From assembly GCF_000455445.1 (NCBI RefSeq), contig NZ_HG417094.1, positions 175,196 to 239,195 on the forward strand: a DNA stretch of 64,000 nt, in the 5' to 3' direction. Position numbers and translations under genes: made by a program. This stretch comes from Hoylesella timonensis 4401737 = DSM 22865 = JCM 15640. GTDB taxonomy: Bacteria; Bacteroidota; Bacteroidia; Bacteroidales; Bacteroidaceae. The notes under the pieces were generated by a model. That model searched no databases. It was given only the letters and a program-made list of their open reading frames with translations, and was not told the origin of the DNA. Below are positions 18,396-27,984 of the stretch, piece after piece. Positions within the stretch are counted from its first letter, which is position 1. Each line of letters starts with the position of its first letter.

Positions 18396-20027
18396 TTATC
18401 TTCCCAACCAAGATTCAGGGTTCAGTTTAGCGGTGCCATGGCGTAGTTGGAATTGTAGAATGTTATCTTTTCCTACGGTACCGAGTGCCTGCCGCGTACT
18501 TACTTTTTGTCCTTTCACAACTCTGACGGAACTCAAATTACAGTAAACAGAAATGTACGAACCGTGACGAACCATGATGACCGTTGTTCCTCCGTACGTC
18601 ATGACGGCACTCACCTCGCCATCATAGATAGAGCGAGCTTGACAGCCAGCACTTCCTAAGATATTGATACCTTTATTATCAAGCGTCACATTTTTGAGTC
18701 CTTCCACTTGATACTGTCCAAAATGGCTCACAATTCTATAACCTCCTGTGATAGGGATAGGTAATCTTCCCCGATTGGCTTCAAATCCACCACTCAACAT
18801 TCTATCCACAGAACTCATTTTCAAGCTTTCGTCCGCTCTCTTTTGGGCTCTTTCAATGTTTTCTTTGTTGCGAACAGCATCGCTTACCGCTTTTCGTTCG
18901 GCAGCCACACGCGCTGCTTCAGCTTCTCGAGCTTTTTGTTCAGCCGCTTCTCGAGCTTGTGCTGCAGCTCGTGCTTGCGCTTCTGACTGTTCTTGTCGAG
19001 CTTTCTCTGCTGCGGCTGCTGCAGCTCGTGCTTGCGCTTTTTGTTGTTCTTCTCGCTGTTTGGCTTCAGCGATACGTCGTGCGTTCTCACGGGCTTCAGC
19101 TTCGGCTTCAGCTTTCTTCCTGGCAACCTCTGCAGCTCTCTTTCGTGCAGCCTCTGCCAATGCTGCTTTTCTCTTCGCCTCGGCTTCGGCACGTGCCTTT
19201 GCCTTTGCTACTTCTATGGCTATCAACTTATCAATTTCGGCATTCAGAGCAGCATCTTTTTGCCGCTGTTGCGAAATGACAACTTGAATGGTTTTTTGTT
19301 CTTTCTGCAGACTGCTTACCTTCTGCTTCTGTTCATTTTGTTGGCCTTCAAGTGTTTCCTTTTCCTTCTTTCCTTTCCAAAGTAAGTTATTCTTCTGTCC
19401 TTTTACGCGATGCAGCTGTGCTTGTTTGTCGTTTACTTGTTGCTGTTTGGCTTTCAAGCTTTCACCTTGGGCACGTTGGTAGGCAGCATAGTCACGCACA
19501 AACTGATAGCGACGGTACATCTGTGCAAAGTCTTTTGCCGAAAAGATAAACATTAGTTTTTCTTGAATCGTATGGCTACGAGTCATATACGCCATCGATT
19601 TGATATATTTCTTCTTTCGTTCAGCCAGTTGTTCCTCTAAGGTTTGGAGCTGTGTATGCAGTATTTGGATATTTCCATCCAAATGCTGAATATCGTTCTC
19701 AATGGTCTCTATGTTTTTTTGTCTGTCCGTGATGGCAGTGTTGAGAATGAGAAGATCTTGTAAACGCTTCTTCACATCAGATTGATTTGCTCTCAATGCA
19801 CGCTCTTGTTGCTTGATTTTACGCCGGACCTGACTACGTTGATTCTCTAAGCCCTTGATGGATGGCGTAGAGTACTTGGCTGTCTTACTATTTTTTTTCT
19901 TGCCGTTTGTGGTCTTCTTTGTAGTCTTTGTGGTCTTTGCCTTCCTTTTAATAGGAGTCCGTTTCTTCTGTGCCGAAAGAGAAATCGACAAAGACAGTGC
20001 TACAAGTATAATTAGATATCGTTTCAT
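18396..20027 (-). CDS. EnvC-like murein hydrolase activator (degenerate LytM)
   Basis: 543 residues. Residues 1-20 form a signal peptide (ISLSA-Q), then a Lys/Thr-rich segment, a long Gln/Lys and Ala/Glu-rich coiled coil (about 60-390), and a C-terminal LytM/M23 domain (about 420-540). The zinc ligands of active LytM enzymes are lost: the HxxxD position reads VTLDNKGINI and the terminal HxH reads LQFQLRH. This is the EnvC pattern, in which a non-catalytic LytM domain activates amidases at division sites. It is the last gene of the dut-TPR-DUF4292-EnvC operon and its start overlaps the preceding stop by 4 bp. The repetitive coiled coil creates long open frames on the other strand that are not genes. 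Confidence 0.82.
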   Translation of the reverse strand: MKRYLIILVALSLSISLSAQKKRTPIKRKAKTTKTTKKTTNGKKKNSKTAKYSTPSIKGLENQRSQVRRKIKQQERALRANQSDVKKRLQDLLILNTAITDRQKNIETIENDIQHLDGNIQILHTQLQTLEEQLAERKKKYIKSMAYMTRSHTIQEKLMFIFSAKDFAQMYRRYQFVRDYAAYQRAQGESLKAKQQQVNDKQAQLHRVKGQKNNLLWKGKKEKETLEGQQNEQKQKVSSLQKEQKTIQVVISQQRQKDAALNAEIDKLIAIEVAKAKARAEAEAKRKAALAEAARKRAAEVARKKAEAEAEARENARRIAEAKQREEQQKAQARAAAAAAEKARQEQSEAQARAAAQAREAAEQKAREAEAARVAAERKAVSDAVRNKENIERAQKRADESLKMSSVDRMLSGGFEANRGRLPIPITGGYRIVSHFGQYQVEGLKNVTLDNKGINILGSAGCQARSIYDGEVSAVMTYGGTTVIMVRHGSYISVYCNLSSVRVVKGQKVSTRQALGTVGKDNILQFQLRHGTAKLNPESWLGR

Positions 20028-20923
20028 TTACTGTATAAAAGCTTTCCTATTATGTCCTCTGCATCTACTCGTTGATAGCGATTGGAAACGGTGGAGCGTT
20101 CTTCCCAATCAGCATCTGTTTTTAGGTCGTCCATTGCTATCGTTACTTCTCCATGCTGACGGGTCTTTGCACCTTGGCGAGTTGTAAAGGTAAACGACTG
20201 TGTTGAAGGAAAATATTGCAACCCAACACTCTTAAAGTTTTGGTAATTCCATGTCAGAACAGATTTTTCTTGTTGACTGTTCTCATAATTTATCACCGCA
20301 GTAGCTATTCGCCCACTGTTTTTGTTGGCATTCCAAAGATAGGTCATAGCTCCCTTCACTAAAGTAATAGGGTAAAAGTCTCCAGCTTGAGTTAGATTTA
20401 CTCTAAAGTTTTCTAAGTCAGATACTTTAACTTGTTTTTCACCAGGAATCATCAATTGATTCCAAAACAGTGCTTGCAAGCTATAAAAGTTTAATCCATT
20501 GTTTCGCAGGAATGCAACATCGTCATAAGTGGCTTTGACATATTCTTTGTGAATTCTATCAATAACCAGCACTCCATCGGGTGTAAATTCTATCCTACCT
20601 ACTTCACTACCCAAAAACGGAATGAATAGTTGCAGGCGTATCACCTTGTCTTTACGCATTTTCAATGAACCCGGTGCAGAGATGCGCTGACTGCCACGTG
20701 TTAATTGAAAAGATATTTTTCCCACAATGTTCGGTGCATATACCCTATTGTCTATCACCTTCTTCACGAAGAGGTGTTTACTCATCTCTTCCCCAGGTAT
20801 TTGAGTGGATGGCTTGGAAATCTCTCCTTTTACGGGTTCCTTCGTCATACTCTTTTTAGATGCACAAGAGGTAATGAAGAGAAGCCCGAAACTCAAGTAT
20901 AAAAAGTGTATGATGTATTTCAT
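20024..20923 (-). CDS. DUF4292 lipoprotein
   Basis: 299 residues. The signal ends in a lipobox (LLFITSCAS, Cys20), so it is probably outer-membrane attached. The body is strand-rich (VGKISFQLTRGSQRISAPGSLKMRK, then GSEVGRIEFTPDGVLVID), matching the DUF4292 family of Bacteroidota, whose fold is thought to resemble LolB/LolA lipoprotein carriers; that link is inference. Its ends overlap both neighbours by 4 bp (ATGA), so it is translationally coupled to the TPR protein upstream and the EnvC-like protein downstream. Confidence 0.8.
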   Translation of the reverse strand: MKYIIHFLYLSFGLLFITSCASKKSMTKEPVKGEISKPSTQIPGEEMSKHLFVKKVIDNRVYAPNIVGKISFQLTRGSQRISAPGSLKMRKDKVIRLQLFIPFLGSEVGRIEFTPDGVLVIDRIHKEYVKATYDDVAFLRNNGLNFYSLQALFWNQLMIPGEKQVKVSDLENFRVNLTQAGDFYPITLVKGAMTYLWNANKNSGRIATAVINYENSQQEKSVLTWNYQNFKSVGLQYFPSTQSFTFTTRQGAKTRQHGEVTIAMDDLKTDADWEERSTVSNRYQRVDAEDIIGKLLYSK

Positions 20924-22713
20924 TTTTTGATGTATTTCTTCTGTTTTATCTTTCTTTCAATGAAAGCTTTGTCATTTTTGTCTGCCAATTTTAAGGCTTT
21001 CGTCCAATACTCCAATGCTTGCTGCATCTGACCGTTCATAGCATAAATATCTCCAGCATGGTCTATGATAACACTGCTTTGCAAAGAGTCCGTGTCATTT
21101 TGAAGTGCTTGGTCAATATACAACTTGGCTTCTGTATATCGCTCTTGTAAGAACAAAATCCAAGCGTATGTGTCCAAATAAGTGGCATTGGAAGGCTCTG
21201 CCTTGATGGTTCGATAGCTCATCTCCTCGGCTTTTGACAACTGTTTCCCATCTTCACTCAGGAAGTAAGCGTAATTGTTCAGGCAACTGATGTTGTCGTC
21301 TTTCCACTGCAAGCAACTATCGTAGGCGGCAAACGCTTCTGTTTTTTCACCTTGTTGGTGCAATAGGTCGCCCATCATGGCATAAAACTCACTCACTAAT
21401 CCCGCATCGCTATTGGCGTTAATCGTACTCACGCCTTTCCTTAAAGCCTCAATGGCTTGTTTTTGATGATCTTGCTGAACGTGCGCCCATGCTAAATAGT
21501 AGTAGTAAGCCATTTCATTAGGAGTGAATTGTGCTCCTTGTTCGCAAATCTCTATGATTTTCTGCCAATTCTTTTTGGGCAAATATGTCTGCAAGAGTTG
21601 CAGTCGAGCAGCCGATTGTTCTGGTGCAATATCAATCACATGCTGCAAAGCCGCCTGTACTGTGTCCGTTGGCATGTGTTTCAAGTACATATACGTTGCA
21701 GCTAAAGAGGCGATATCTGCATCTTTGGGATTAGCTTTCATTACTTTTTGGAACAGGTTGAGTACTTCTGTACTGTCACGTTGATGCGCTTCATTGTCAC
21801 GAATCACCTGTTGAAACATCGTTAATTTGGTTTGTAATGGTGTTTGTTTACTCATCAAAATACGATCGCGCAAATCAATAGCCTTGTCTTTATCACCCAC
21901 CGTGTTGTAGTAATCGTACAGTGAAGCCAGTACTGTAGCATTGTTAGGTTCTTCCTTGTAAGCTTGTGCAAATAGTTGATAAGCCTTTTTCTGCTTATCG
22001 TTCTGCATCAGCCAATTGCCCAACATTACCCGATATTCAACATCATTTGGGAAAGATTTTGTCAACGCTTTCAATGTTTCATAGGCTCGGGTCTTGTTGC
22101 CCTGCATCTCATAGATATTCATTTTCGACAAAGTCAGTTCTGCACTTTTGCCTTCAGCCAACTCTATTCTATCTATGATTGACAACATTTTGTCATAATC
22201 CTTCTGTTGATTGTATAACTGTGCCAAAATATTGAGCACGTCCGACCGCTCATGATGGCTTTCGTAGATTTGTTCATAAGCAGTAATTGCTTTTTCGTAA
22301 GCACCCGTACCGATATAGTATTGTGCCACTCGCTCTTGATAATCGGTGTTCTTTGGCTGGAGTGAAGCAGCCTTTTCAAAATTTTGAAGTGCCAATGAGT
22401 CATTGCGCTGTTTGGCGTACAGCTGTCCTTGTAAGAAATAAGCTTCGGCAGCTTGTGGGTGAATGGCAAGGCATTGTTTCAACAAGTCAAAGGCTAAGTC
22501 ATTTTTCCCATTGAGTTGTTGGCACACGGCTTGCAAGAACAGATAGTCATAGCGTGTTTGAGCATCATCCCAAAGCATGGATTTCAGTCCTTCTTCGGTC
22601 ACAACTTCATCTTGTCTCTCTTGTGCAAGCATGGGCTTAGAGAGAAACAGAAGCATGAATAAAATCCATGTCCAAGGGGTATGATATTGATACAATATTT
22701 TCAACTTATTCAA
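20920..22713 (-). CDS. Exported tetratricopeptide-repeat protein
   Basis: 597 residues. A hydrophobic N-terminal segment (about 14-30, cleavage near MLA-Q) is followed by about a dozen TPR units from residue 55 to the end, for example AAEAYFLQGQLYAKQ, DSLALQNFEKAASLQP and YEKAITAYEQIYE. TPR arrays scaffold protein complexes. Genomic linkage to DUF4292 and EnvC-like genes is conserved in many Bacteroidota (from general knowledge), suggesting a shared envelope-maintenance role. It lies 20 bp downstream of dut. Confidence 0.82.
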   Translation of the reverse strand: MNKLKILYQYHTPWTWILFMLLFLSKPMLAQERQDEVVTEEGLKSMLWDDAQTRYDYLFLQAVCQQLNGKNDLAFDLLKQCLAIHPQAAEAYFLQGQLYAKQRNDSLALQNFEKAASLQPKNTDYQERVAQYYIGTGAYEKAITAYEQIYESHHERSDVLNILAQLYNQQKDYDKMLSIIDRIELAEGKSAELTLSKMNIYEMQGNKTRAYETLKALTKSFPNDVEYRVMLGNWLMQNDKQKKAYQLFAQAYKEEPNNATVLASLYDYYNTVGDKDKAIDLRDRILMSKQTPLQTKLTMFQQVIRDNEAHQRDSTEVLNLFQKVMKANPKDADIASLAATYMYLKHMPTDTVQAALQHVIDIAPEQSAARLQLLQTYLPKKNWQKIIEICEQGAQFTPNEMAYYYYLAWAHVQQDHQKQAIEALRKGVSTINANSDAGLVSEFYAMMGDLLHQQGEKTEAFAAYDSCLQWKDDNISCLNNYAYFLSEDGKQLSKAEEMSYRTIKAEPSNATYLDTYAWILFLQERYTEAKLYIDQALQNDTDSLQSSVIIDHAGDIYAMNGQMQQALEYWTKALKLADKNDKAFIERKIKQKKYIKK

Positions 22714-22733
22714 TATTTACGTCTAACCATCAA

Positions 22734-23180
22734 TTATTTGACACCAGTATGACCATATCCTCCTGCTCCTCGCTCGGTTTCATCTAACTGTGTCACTTCA
22801 ACAAATTGTCCCTGCTCATGCTGAGCTATGACCATTTGAGCAATGCGCTCACCATCATTGATAACAAACTCCTTGTCAGAGAAGTTCACTAACAGCACCA
22901 TTATCTCACCTCGATAATCGGCATCGATTGTTCCTGGTGTGTTCAATACAGTTATGCCATGTTTCAGAGCCAGTCCACTGCGTGGCCGTATCTGTGCCTC
23001 ATAGCCTTCGGGCAGTGCGATATACAACCCCGTAGCTATGAGTTTGCGCTCCATAGGTTTTAAGATCTGCGGAGCCTCTATGTTTGCTCGCAAATCCATG
23101 CCAGCACTTTGTGCTGTCGCATAGGTTGGTAAAGGCTGGTGTCCTTTGTTGATAACTTTTATCTGTATCATCTCATTCAT
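22734..23180 (-). CDS. dut: dUTP diphosphatase
   Basis: 148 residues, standard trimeric dUTPase length. All five motifs are visible: AGMDLRA, PRSGLA, the uracil-binding segment GVLNT-like [24 protein letters not shown] and the C-terminal GAGGYGHTG (arginine-finger motif, here [10 protein letters not shown]). It hydrolyses dUTP to dUMP and PPi, supplying thymidylate synthesis and keeping uracil out of DNA. First gene of a leftward operon; its promoter is at 23251-23258, divergent from dgt. Confidence 0.95.
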   Translation of the reverse strand: MNEMIQIKVINKGHQPLPTYATAQSAGMDLRANIEAPQILKPMERKLIATGLYIALPEGYEAQIRPRSGLALKHGITVLNTPGTIDADYRGEIMVLLVNFSDKEFVINDGERIAQMVIAQHEQGQFVEVTQLDETERGAGGYGHTGVK

Positions 23181-23250
23181 TCTTCATTTAATCTGGAAAT
23201 CATGCCATCACTCAAGTGGTTCTACTTCGTATGATGCTGATTATAAGATG

Positions 23251-23258
23251 CAAAAATA
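23251..23258 (-). promoter_or_regulatory. Promoter -7 box (TATTTTTG) for the dut operon
   Basis: Minus-strand TAnnTTTG match about 70 bp upstream of the dut start codon. Confidence 0.5.
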
Positions 23259-23322
23259 ACGAATAATCGCCATAATGTGGCATTTTTATCCTTAAAAAGA
23301 ACCAAATTACACAAATTACTTG

Positions 23323-23330
23323 TACTTTTG
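23323..23330 (+). promoter_or_regulatory. Promoter -7 box (TACTTTTG), start-proximal, for dgt
   Basis: Ends only 4 bp before the ATG at 23335 and covers the upstream in-frame TTG at 23320, so translation must begin at 23335 on an essentially leaderless mRNA. Confidence 0.6.
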
Positions 23331-23334
23331 TGCT

Positions 23335-24672
23335 ATGAAGTGGCAAACTCTAATTTCTAACAAACGCTTCGGACAAGAGCTAAAACATGCCGAGCGTCAT
23401 GACGATCGGTCGGAATTTAAGCGTGATTACGACCGTCTCATCTTCTCTGCGCCATTTCGGCGTCTGCAAAACAAAACGCAAGTTTTTCCGCTACCGGGGT
23501 CTATCTTTGTCCACAACCGTCTGACTCATTCTCTGGAAGTGGCTTCTGTCGGTATGTCTTTAGGAATGGATGTCTCCACTTTGCTTTGCGAAAGACACCC
23601 CGAATTGCGTGGAACCTTGTTTGAACAAATCGGTACCATCGTGAGTGCCGCATGCTTGGCGCATGACATGGGGAACCCTCCATTCGGTCATAGTGGTGAA
23701 CGAGCCATACAAACTTTTTTCACCGAAGGAGCTGGAAATTACTTACAATCACGTTTAAGCAAACGTTTTTGGGATGATATCACCCACTTTGAGGGCAATG
23801 CTAACGCATTCAGATTGCTTACTCATCGTTTCAACGGCAGACGTATCGGTGGGTTTGTCATGACATACGCCACCTTGGCAAGCATTGTAAAGTACCCCTT
23901 TGCCAGCAGTTTGGCAGGAATTCACGGCAAATTTGGCTTTTTCTCCAGCGAAGAGGAAACATATATAAAGGTGGCAGACGAGTTAGAAATCATGAAACTT
24001 TCGCAACCAGGCGAACCGATACGCTATGCACGGCATCCTTTGGTTTACTTGGTAGAAGCCGCAGATGATATTTGTTATGAGATTATGGATATTGAAGATG
24101 CCCATAAGCTCAAGATTCTTTCTTTTGAAGAAACTGCACATTTGCTGATGGGCTTCTTTGATGAAGAAACACAGCGGCACATCAAACAGCGTATAGCTGA
24201 CGAGGGACTTACCGATAACAACGAAAAAGTTGTGTATATGCGAGCCTGTGCCGTTGGTAAACTGGAAAACAAATGCGTTGAAGCCTTTGTTGCTAACGAG
24301 GAGGCAATCTTGAATGGAACGTTCGAAGGGAGCCTCATCGACCACATTGACGAAACGCAACGTCAGGCCTACAAGCATTGTTCAGCACTTTCATATCAGC
24401 GCATTTATCACAGCAAGCCCGTGTTGGATGTAGAGTTAGCTGGTTATAAAATTATGCAAACGCTGATGGAAACGATGATTGAGGCCGCAGTAAATCCCGA
24501 ACGGTTTTATTCGCAACAGCTCCTCCGCCGTTTTAGTAGCCAATACGATATACAAAGCCCCGACCTTGAAACACGCATCATGGCTGTCATCGATTATATC
24601 AGTGGCATGACCGATGTGTATGCGTTGGAGATTTATCAAAAAATCAATGGCATTTCTTTGCCCATCATTTGA
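23335..24672 (+). CDS. dgt: dGTP triphosphohydrolase (HD domain)
   Basis: 445 residues from the ATG at 23335. N-terminal DYDRLIFSAPFRRLQNKTQVFP is the family signature; the HD metal site is visible as NRLTHSLEV (first His), CLAHDMGNPPFGHSGE (HD pair and following His) and a later EAADDICYEIMD (distal Asp). It hydrolyses dGTP to deoxyguanosine and triphosphate, controlling dNTP pools. It faces away from dut, so two dNTP-pool enzymes share one divergent control region. The upstream TTG start is rejected because the promoter box covers it. Confidence 0.92.
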   Translation: MKWQTLISNKRFGQELKHAERHDDRSEFKRDYDRLIFSAPFRRLQNKTQVFPLPGSIFVHNRLTHSLEVASVGMSLGMDVSTLLCERHPELRGTLFEQIGTIVSAACLAHDMGNPPFGHSGERAIQTFFTEGAGNYLQSRLSKRFWDDITHFEGNANAFRLLTHRFNGRRIGGFVMTYATLASIVKYPFASSLAGIHGKFGFFSSEEETYIKVADELEIMKLSQPGEPIRYARHPLVYLVEAADDICYEIMDIEDAHKLKILSFEETAHLLMGFFDEETQRHIKQRIADEGLTDNNEKVVYMRACAVGKLENKCVEAFVANEEAILNGTFEGSLIDHIDETQRQAYKHCSALSYQRIYHSKPVLDVELAGYKIMQTLMETMIEAAVNPERFYSQQLLRRFSSQYDIQSPDLETRIMAVIDYISGMTDVYALEIYQKINGISLPII

Positions 24673-24770
24673 TACATTGTAAAGTATTTGCTGTATCGTC
24701 ACACCTTTTTATATAGGTCTTACCTCTCTGTCTAAAAAGATAAAGTTCATAAGAACGCTCTTTTTCAAAA

Positions 24771-24814
24771 ATAAGACGCAATGAAGTTTTTCATAGAACT
24801 CCATTGCATCTTAT
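24771..24814. terminator. Terminator hairpin between dgt and the GH27 gene
   Basis: Arms around ATAAGACGCAATG (24771-24783) and CATTGCATCTTAT (24802-24814) pair with one G-U, located between the converging gene ends at 24672 and 24835. Confidence 0.6.
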
Positions 24815-24834
24815 GCGATGAGGTATGCTCAGGG

Positions 24835-27738
24835 TTATAGGCGAATGGTCTTTATCCCATTTTTTATAGAAACGCCTTTGAAGTTTTCGTTCACGATGCG
24901 ACCTGAAAGATCGTAGCGAGGTGTTTCATTGTTAGTTTGTAAAGACCCTACAATGTTTTTAATAGCAGTGTCTTCACCTTTATGAGCGGCTAAAACATAA
25001 ACTTTTGTCTCGTAAGCTTTGAGCGACCCCACCACCAACTTGTTTTCAATTTGAGTGTCAGTCTTCGACCAAATTTCGTGGCAATCGTATTTCGTATCCG
25101 CTTTGAGATAAAGATTGATGAGTTTTAGTGTGGGTATCTCTACCATCGAACCACTGCGGTTAGTCACAGATACCGCCATGCGTCCACCTGTCAAATCTTT
25201 CACATAGACATCGTACCCCGTACTGGAGTAGTTCACCTTACCTGTCGAAAGCGACTCCATATATTCAGCCTGTTGTCCGAGTGCATCCTGGTTAATGGCA
25301 AGAATTTCTTTGTCAGTTAGCGTTTCTATGTCGGCATTGGTAATCAGTGGGGTAGGTAGGTCTTGAATAGAGTTCGCCTCACCTTTAGGTGTTTCACGGA
25401 GGTCACACGTCAACGCCAGTGGACTTGCAAGCATACACCACAATGACATTTGTGTACGTGCCTGCGAATCGGTCAAACCATTAATCTTTCCACCGTTCTG
25501 TTGATGTGTAGCCGTATTGTTGCTCGGTCCTCCTAAGCCATGAAGTCCGATACACATCATGTCAAGGTCATTGAAGCGGTTAACTCCTGCATACATCCAT
25601 AAGCGTCGAACTTCATCAACGCCACCAATCACACCAGGTCTCGAGTTGTTACCTATCCAGTCTTCACGAGCATCACTTGTGGCACGCCAGCTTGATCCTC
25701 CAGCTTCGGCACCCCATGTCCATGGTTGGGTTTTACCCCACTCACAAATATTGAAAACGAAAGGCGTTTCGCCCTTGGCTTTGCGTGTTTTGTTGAGTTC
25801 GGCTATCACCTTGCCCATTCGGGAATAACTTACTTGAGTGCTTGCTTCACGGTTACAGTAGTCATATTTAAGCATATCTACGCCCCATGAGTCGAATAAC
25901 GCAATGTGTTGGGCTTCATGTCCGTACGACCCCGGTTGATAATTCTCGCAAGTCATAGACCCAGCGTCACTGTAAATGCCAACCTTCAATTGCGGATTGA
26001 TTTTCTTGAGGGCGGTTTTTAAGCCAGTAATGCCATCAGGAAACTTTAAGGCGTCATATGTCAAGTCGTTCTTGTCGGTAGTTTGTTTAGCCCATGTGTC
26101 ATCCAACACAATGGAATTGAAACCAGCATCAACAAGTCCGTATTTTTGCATGCCTTTGGCAATGTCTATTATTTTATCGTGAGCGATGGAATGCGCAAAC
26201 CAGTTCCATGTCAGCCAGCTCATCATAGGAGTAGGAGACTGCATGTGAGAGTCTACGATAAGGCGCACTTTAGTCAGTGTCTCTTCTCCTCCGTTGTCCC
26301 CTTTGGTCTTAACAGTGTACACATATTCACCCTCATTCGTGGGCGCTGTGCCTGATACGTACTTGTATTTATTGCCCAAGGCGATACGATCCTCTTTCAG
26401 CGACAGGGTCGGGATTGCCTGAAGGTCAACATCAATGACTTTCTCTCCTTCATTGGGTGTCAACTTGTGCATGTATGGCGCACCGGGTAGGGCATACATT
26501 AATGTGGCGCAGGGCATAGAACCTGCAGAGGGATCGACAAACTTCCATGCGGAATTGCCGTCATCGGCACGCCAAAGGTTGAGGACACAACCATAGTCAA
26601 TGCCACCTGTAAAGTTGAGCGAGGGAGAACTTGCTGTGGGGTTTGTAATTTCGCTTGGAAGAATAGCCACACTTTGATCAGAGAGATAGTACATCTGCCA
26701 AGTGCTTGCCTTTGACTTTTCTGTCGCATATCTCACATAACTTTCGTTGGTATGTGTTTGACTACTACCGTTTGCCACGTTGATATAAGTAAGGTAGCAC
26801 TTCGCAGACAAGTCATAGATGAAATAATGCCCTTGGCTTTCAGATTCAATCATGATAAATTTATCCGCCTCACTTCGTTTGGTGGTATGATGCAAGTTGT
26901 TGCCTGTCATCTTGATATAAGCCATGGGCATTTGCAACAAATACGGATATTTCTTTTCTGCCTCAATGCCATTGGTTGGCGTAAAGAATTGGATGAACTT
27001 CACGTCTATTTGGTAGTTGAGGTTGTCTATCGTCACCTTTGCCACACTACCGCCACCAACATTTACCTTCACATCGCTTTGCCGAAGATCGCCTTCGATA
27101 GCAATCGATTGATTTCCCTGTGCATTCAGTCCTTTGAACACCTGCCCGTTGATGGTAACCGTTGCAGAACTGGGCATACCGTCGCTGAAAAGAATATAGT
27201 TGTGTTTTACACCCACTTCTGTCAAGAACCACCTTGAACCAGCGTCTTGAGTGCCGTTGTCCGTCCAAAGTCCAAGCGTAACGGTGCCGTCTTCAGGATT
27301 AGAGTTGCCTACGCCTTGAAACCAATTTAAGTAGATACTTGCAACACCAGTGGTGGTGTAGGGTTGAATTTCGAAAGCACCACCACTAATCTCCGTGATT
27401 TTATAAATGGCAGCCGTTTGTTTTGCATCAGTCATTAACACGAAGCCTTGTTTGGGAGAATACTGGTCAGCTACCTGATAGCTCACCCATTTGTTGACGG
27501 TCATATTATAGATGTAGTAGGAATCGTCTTTGTCACTCTTGTAAAAGGCAAATTTGGCATAATTTGCCGAGTTCTTTGTTGGAGATGTGGTTGCGTTGCA
27601 ATAATAACCCTGTCCATTGGCTATCGTGTAACAATGTTCAGGCTTTCCATCCGTAGGTAGCGTTTGGCTTGTTTGGATAGCTGCCATGGCAGTGAATGCG
27701 ATAGTTAGTACATACGTTAAAAATAAAAATTTCTTCAT
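24835..27738 (-). CDS. Secreted GH27 alpha-galactosidase-type enzyme with extra domains
   Basis: 967 residues, much longer than a bare GH27 enzyme (about 400). Signal peptide residues 1-19. Residues 30-480 are strand-rich accessory modules built on repeated YYIYxxxxxxWVSY-like and FIYDLSAKCYLTY segments, followed by an Ig-like stretch. The GH27 barrel starts near residue 505 (MMSWLTWNWF). Catalytic residues: nucleophile Asp626 in LKYDYC and acid/base Asp689 in RATSDARED. The tail YDLSGRIVNENFKGVSIKNG resembles C-terminal sorting-type domains of Prevotella surface proteins (type IX-like), which is inference. Likely substrate: alpha-galactosides, possibly of mucins or plant galactomannan. Promoter at 27815-27822. 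Confidence 0.85.
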   Translation of the reverse strand: MKKFLFLTYVLTIAFTAMAAIQTSQTLPTDGKPEHCYTIANGQGYYCNATTSPTKNSANYAKFAFYKSDKDDSYYIYNMTVNKWVSYQVADQYSPKQGFVLMTDAKQTAAIYKITEISGGAFEIQPYTTTGVASIYLNWFQGVGNSNPEDGTVTLGLWTDNGTQDAGSRWFLTEVGVKHNYILFSDGMPSSATVTINGQVFKGLNAQGNQSIAIEGDLRQSDVKVNVGGGSVAKVTIDNLNYQIDVKFIQFFTPTNGIEAEKKYPYLLQMPMAYIKMTGNNLHHTTKRSEADKFIMIESESQGHYFIYDLSAKCYLTYINVANGSSQTHTNESYVRYATEKSKASTWQMYYLSDQSVAILPSEITNPTASSPSLNFTGGIDYGCVLNLWRADDGNSAWKFVDPSAGSMPCATLMYALPGAPYMHKLTPNEGEKVIDVDLQAIPTLSLKEDRIALGNKYKYVSGTAPTNEGEYVYTVKTKGDNGGEETLTKVRLIVDSHMQSPTPMMSWLTWNWFAHSIAHDKIIDIAKGMQKYGLVDAGFNSIVLDDTWAKQTTDKNDLTYDALKFPDGITGLKTALKKINPQLKVGIYSDAGSMTCENYQPGSYGHEAQHIALFDSWGVDMLKYDYCNREASTQVSYSRMGKVIAELNKTRKAKGETPFVFNICEWGKTQPWTWGAEAGGSSWRATSDAREDWIGNNSRPGVIGGVDEVRRLWMYAGVNRFNDLDMMCIGLHGLGGPSNNTATHQQNGGKINGLTDSQARTQMSLWCMLASPLALTCDLRETPKGEANSIQDLPTPLITNADIETLTDKEILAINQDALGQQAEYMESLSTGKVNYSSTGYDVYVKDLTGGRMAVSVTNRSGSMVEIPTLKLINLYLKADTKYDCHEIWSKTDTQIENKLVVGSLKAYETKVYVLAAHKGEDTAIKNIVGSLQTNNETPRYDLSGRIVNENFKGVSIKNGIKTIRL

Positions 27739-27814
27739 TCCAATGATTTAAGTTAAGTCAGTAAATTTGTGGGTAAGTGAGCCTGTAAGTATCGTTCATC
27801 AGTTTTTAGCGTGT

Positions 27815-27822
27815 CAAAGATA
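27815..27822 (-). promoter_or_regulatory. Promoter -7 box (TATCTTTG) for the GH27 gene
   Basis: Minus-strand TAnnTTTG match about 77 bp upstream of the start codon at 27738. Confidence 0.6.
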
Positions 27823-27855
27823 ACTAATATTCAGCAGATACACAACTATTTTTCT

Positions 27856-27984
27856 TCATTTTCCAAAGGGGTTACATCCAAACACCTTGCTTAAATACAA
27901 GGTGATGTGAGTTTTCATTCCTATGCTCATGTGCGGACGTTTAGCGTTGTTGAAATCAATCATTTTCCGATAGCCACCACCCAA
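27856..27984 (-). pseudogene. C-terminal remnant of an IS3-family transposase
   Basis: Translated leftward, this stretch reads RKMIDFNNAKRPHMSIGMKT, which matches the end of the integrase core of IS3-group transposases (consensus like FYNxxRPHMSLxxKTP). The open frame is bounded by stops on both sides, lacks the DDE catalytic region and has no start codon, and the tail after MKT is scrambled. No flanking inverted repeats or target duplication were found. It is a decayed insertion. Confidence 0.7.

Noticed and set aside
18748-19287. 179-codon Ala/Ser/Cys-rich frame on the plus strand
   Set aside because: Antisense to the repetitive Ala/Glu/Lys coiled coil of the EnvC-like protein, which opens several spurious frames.
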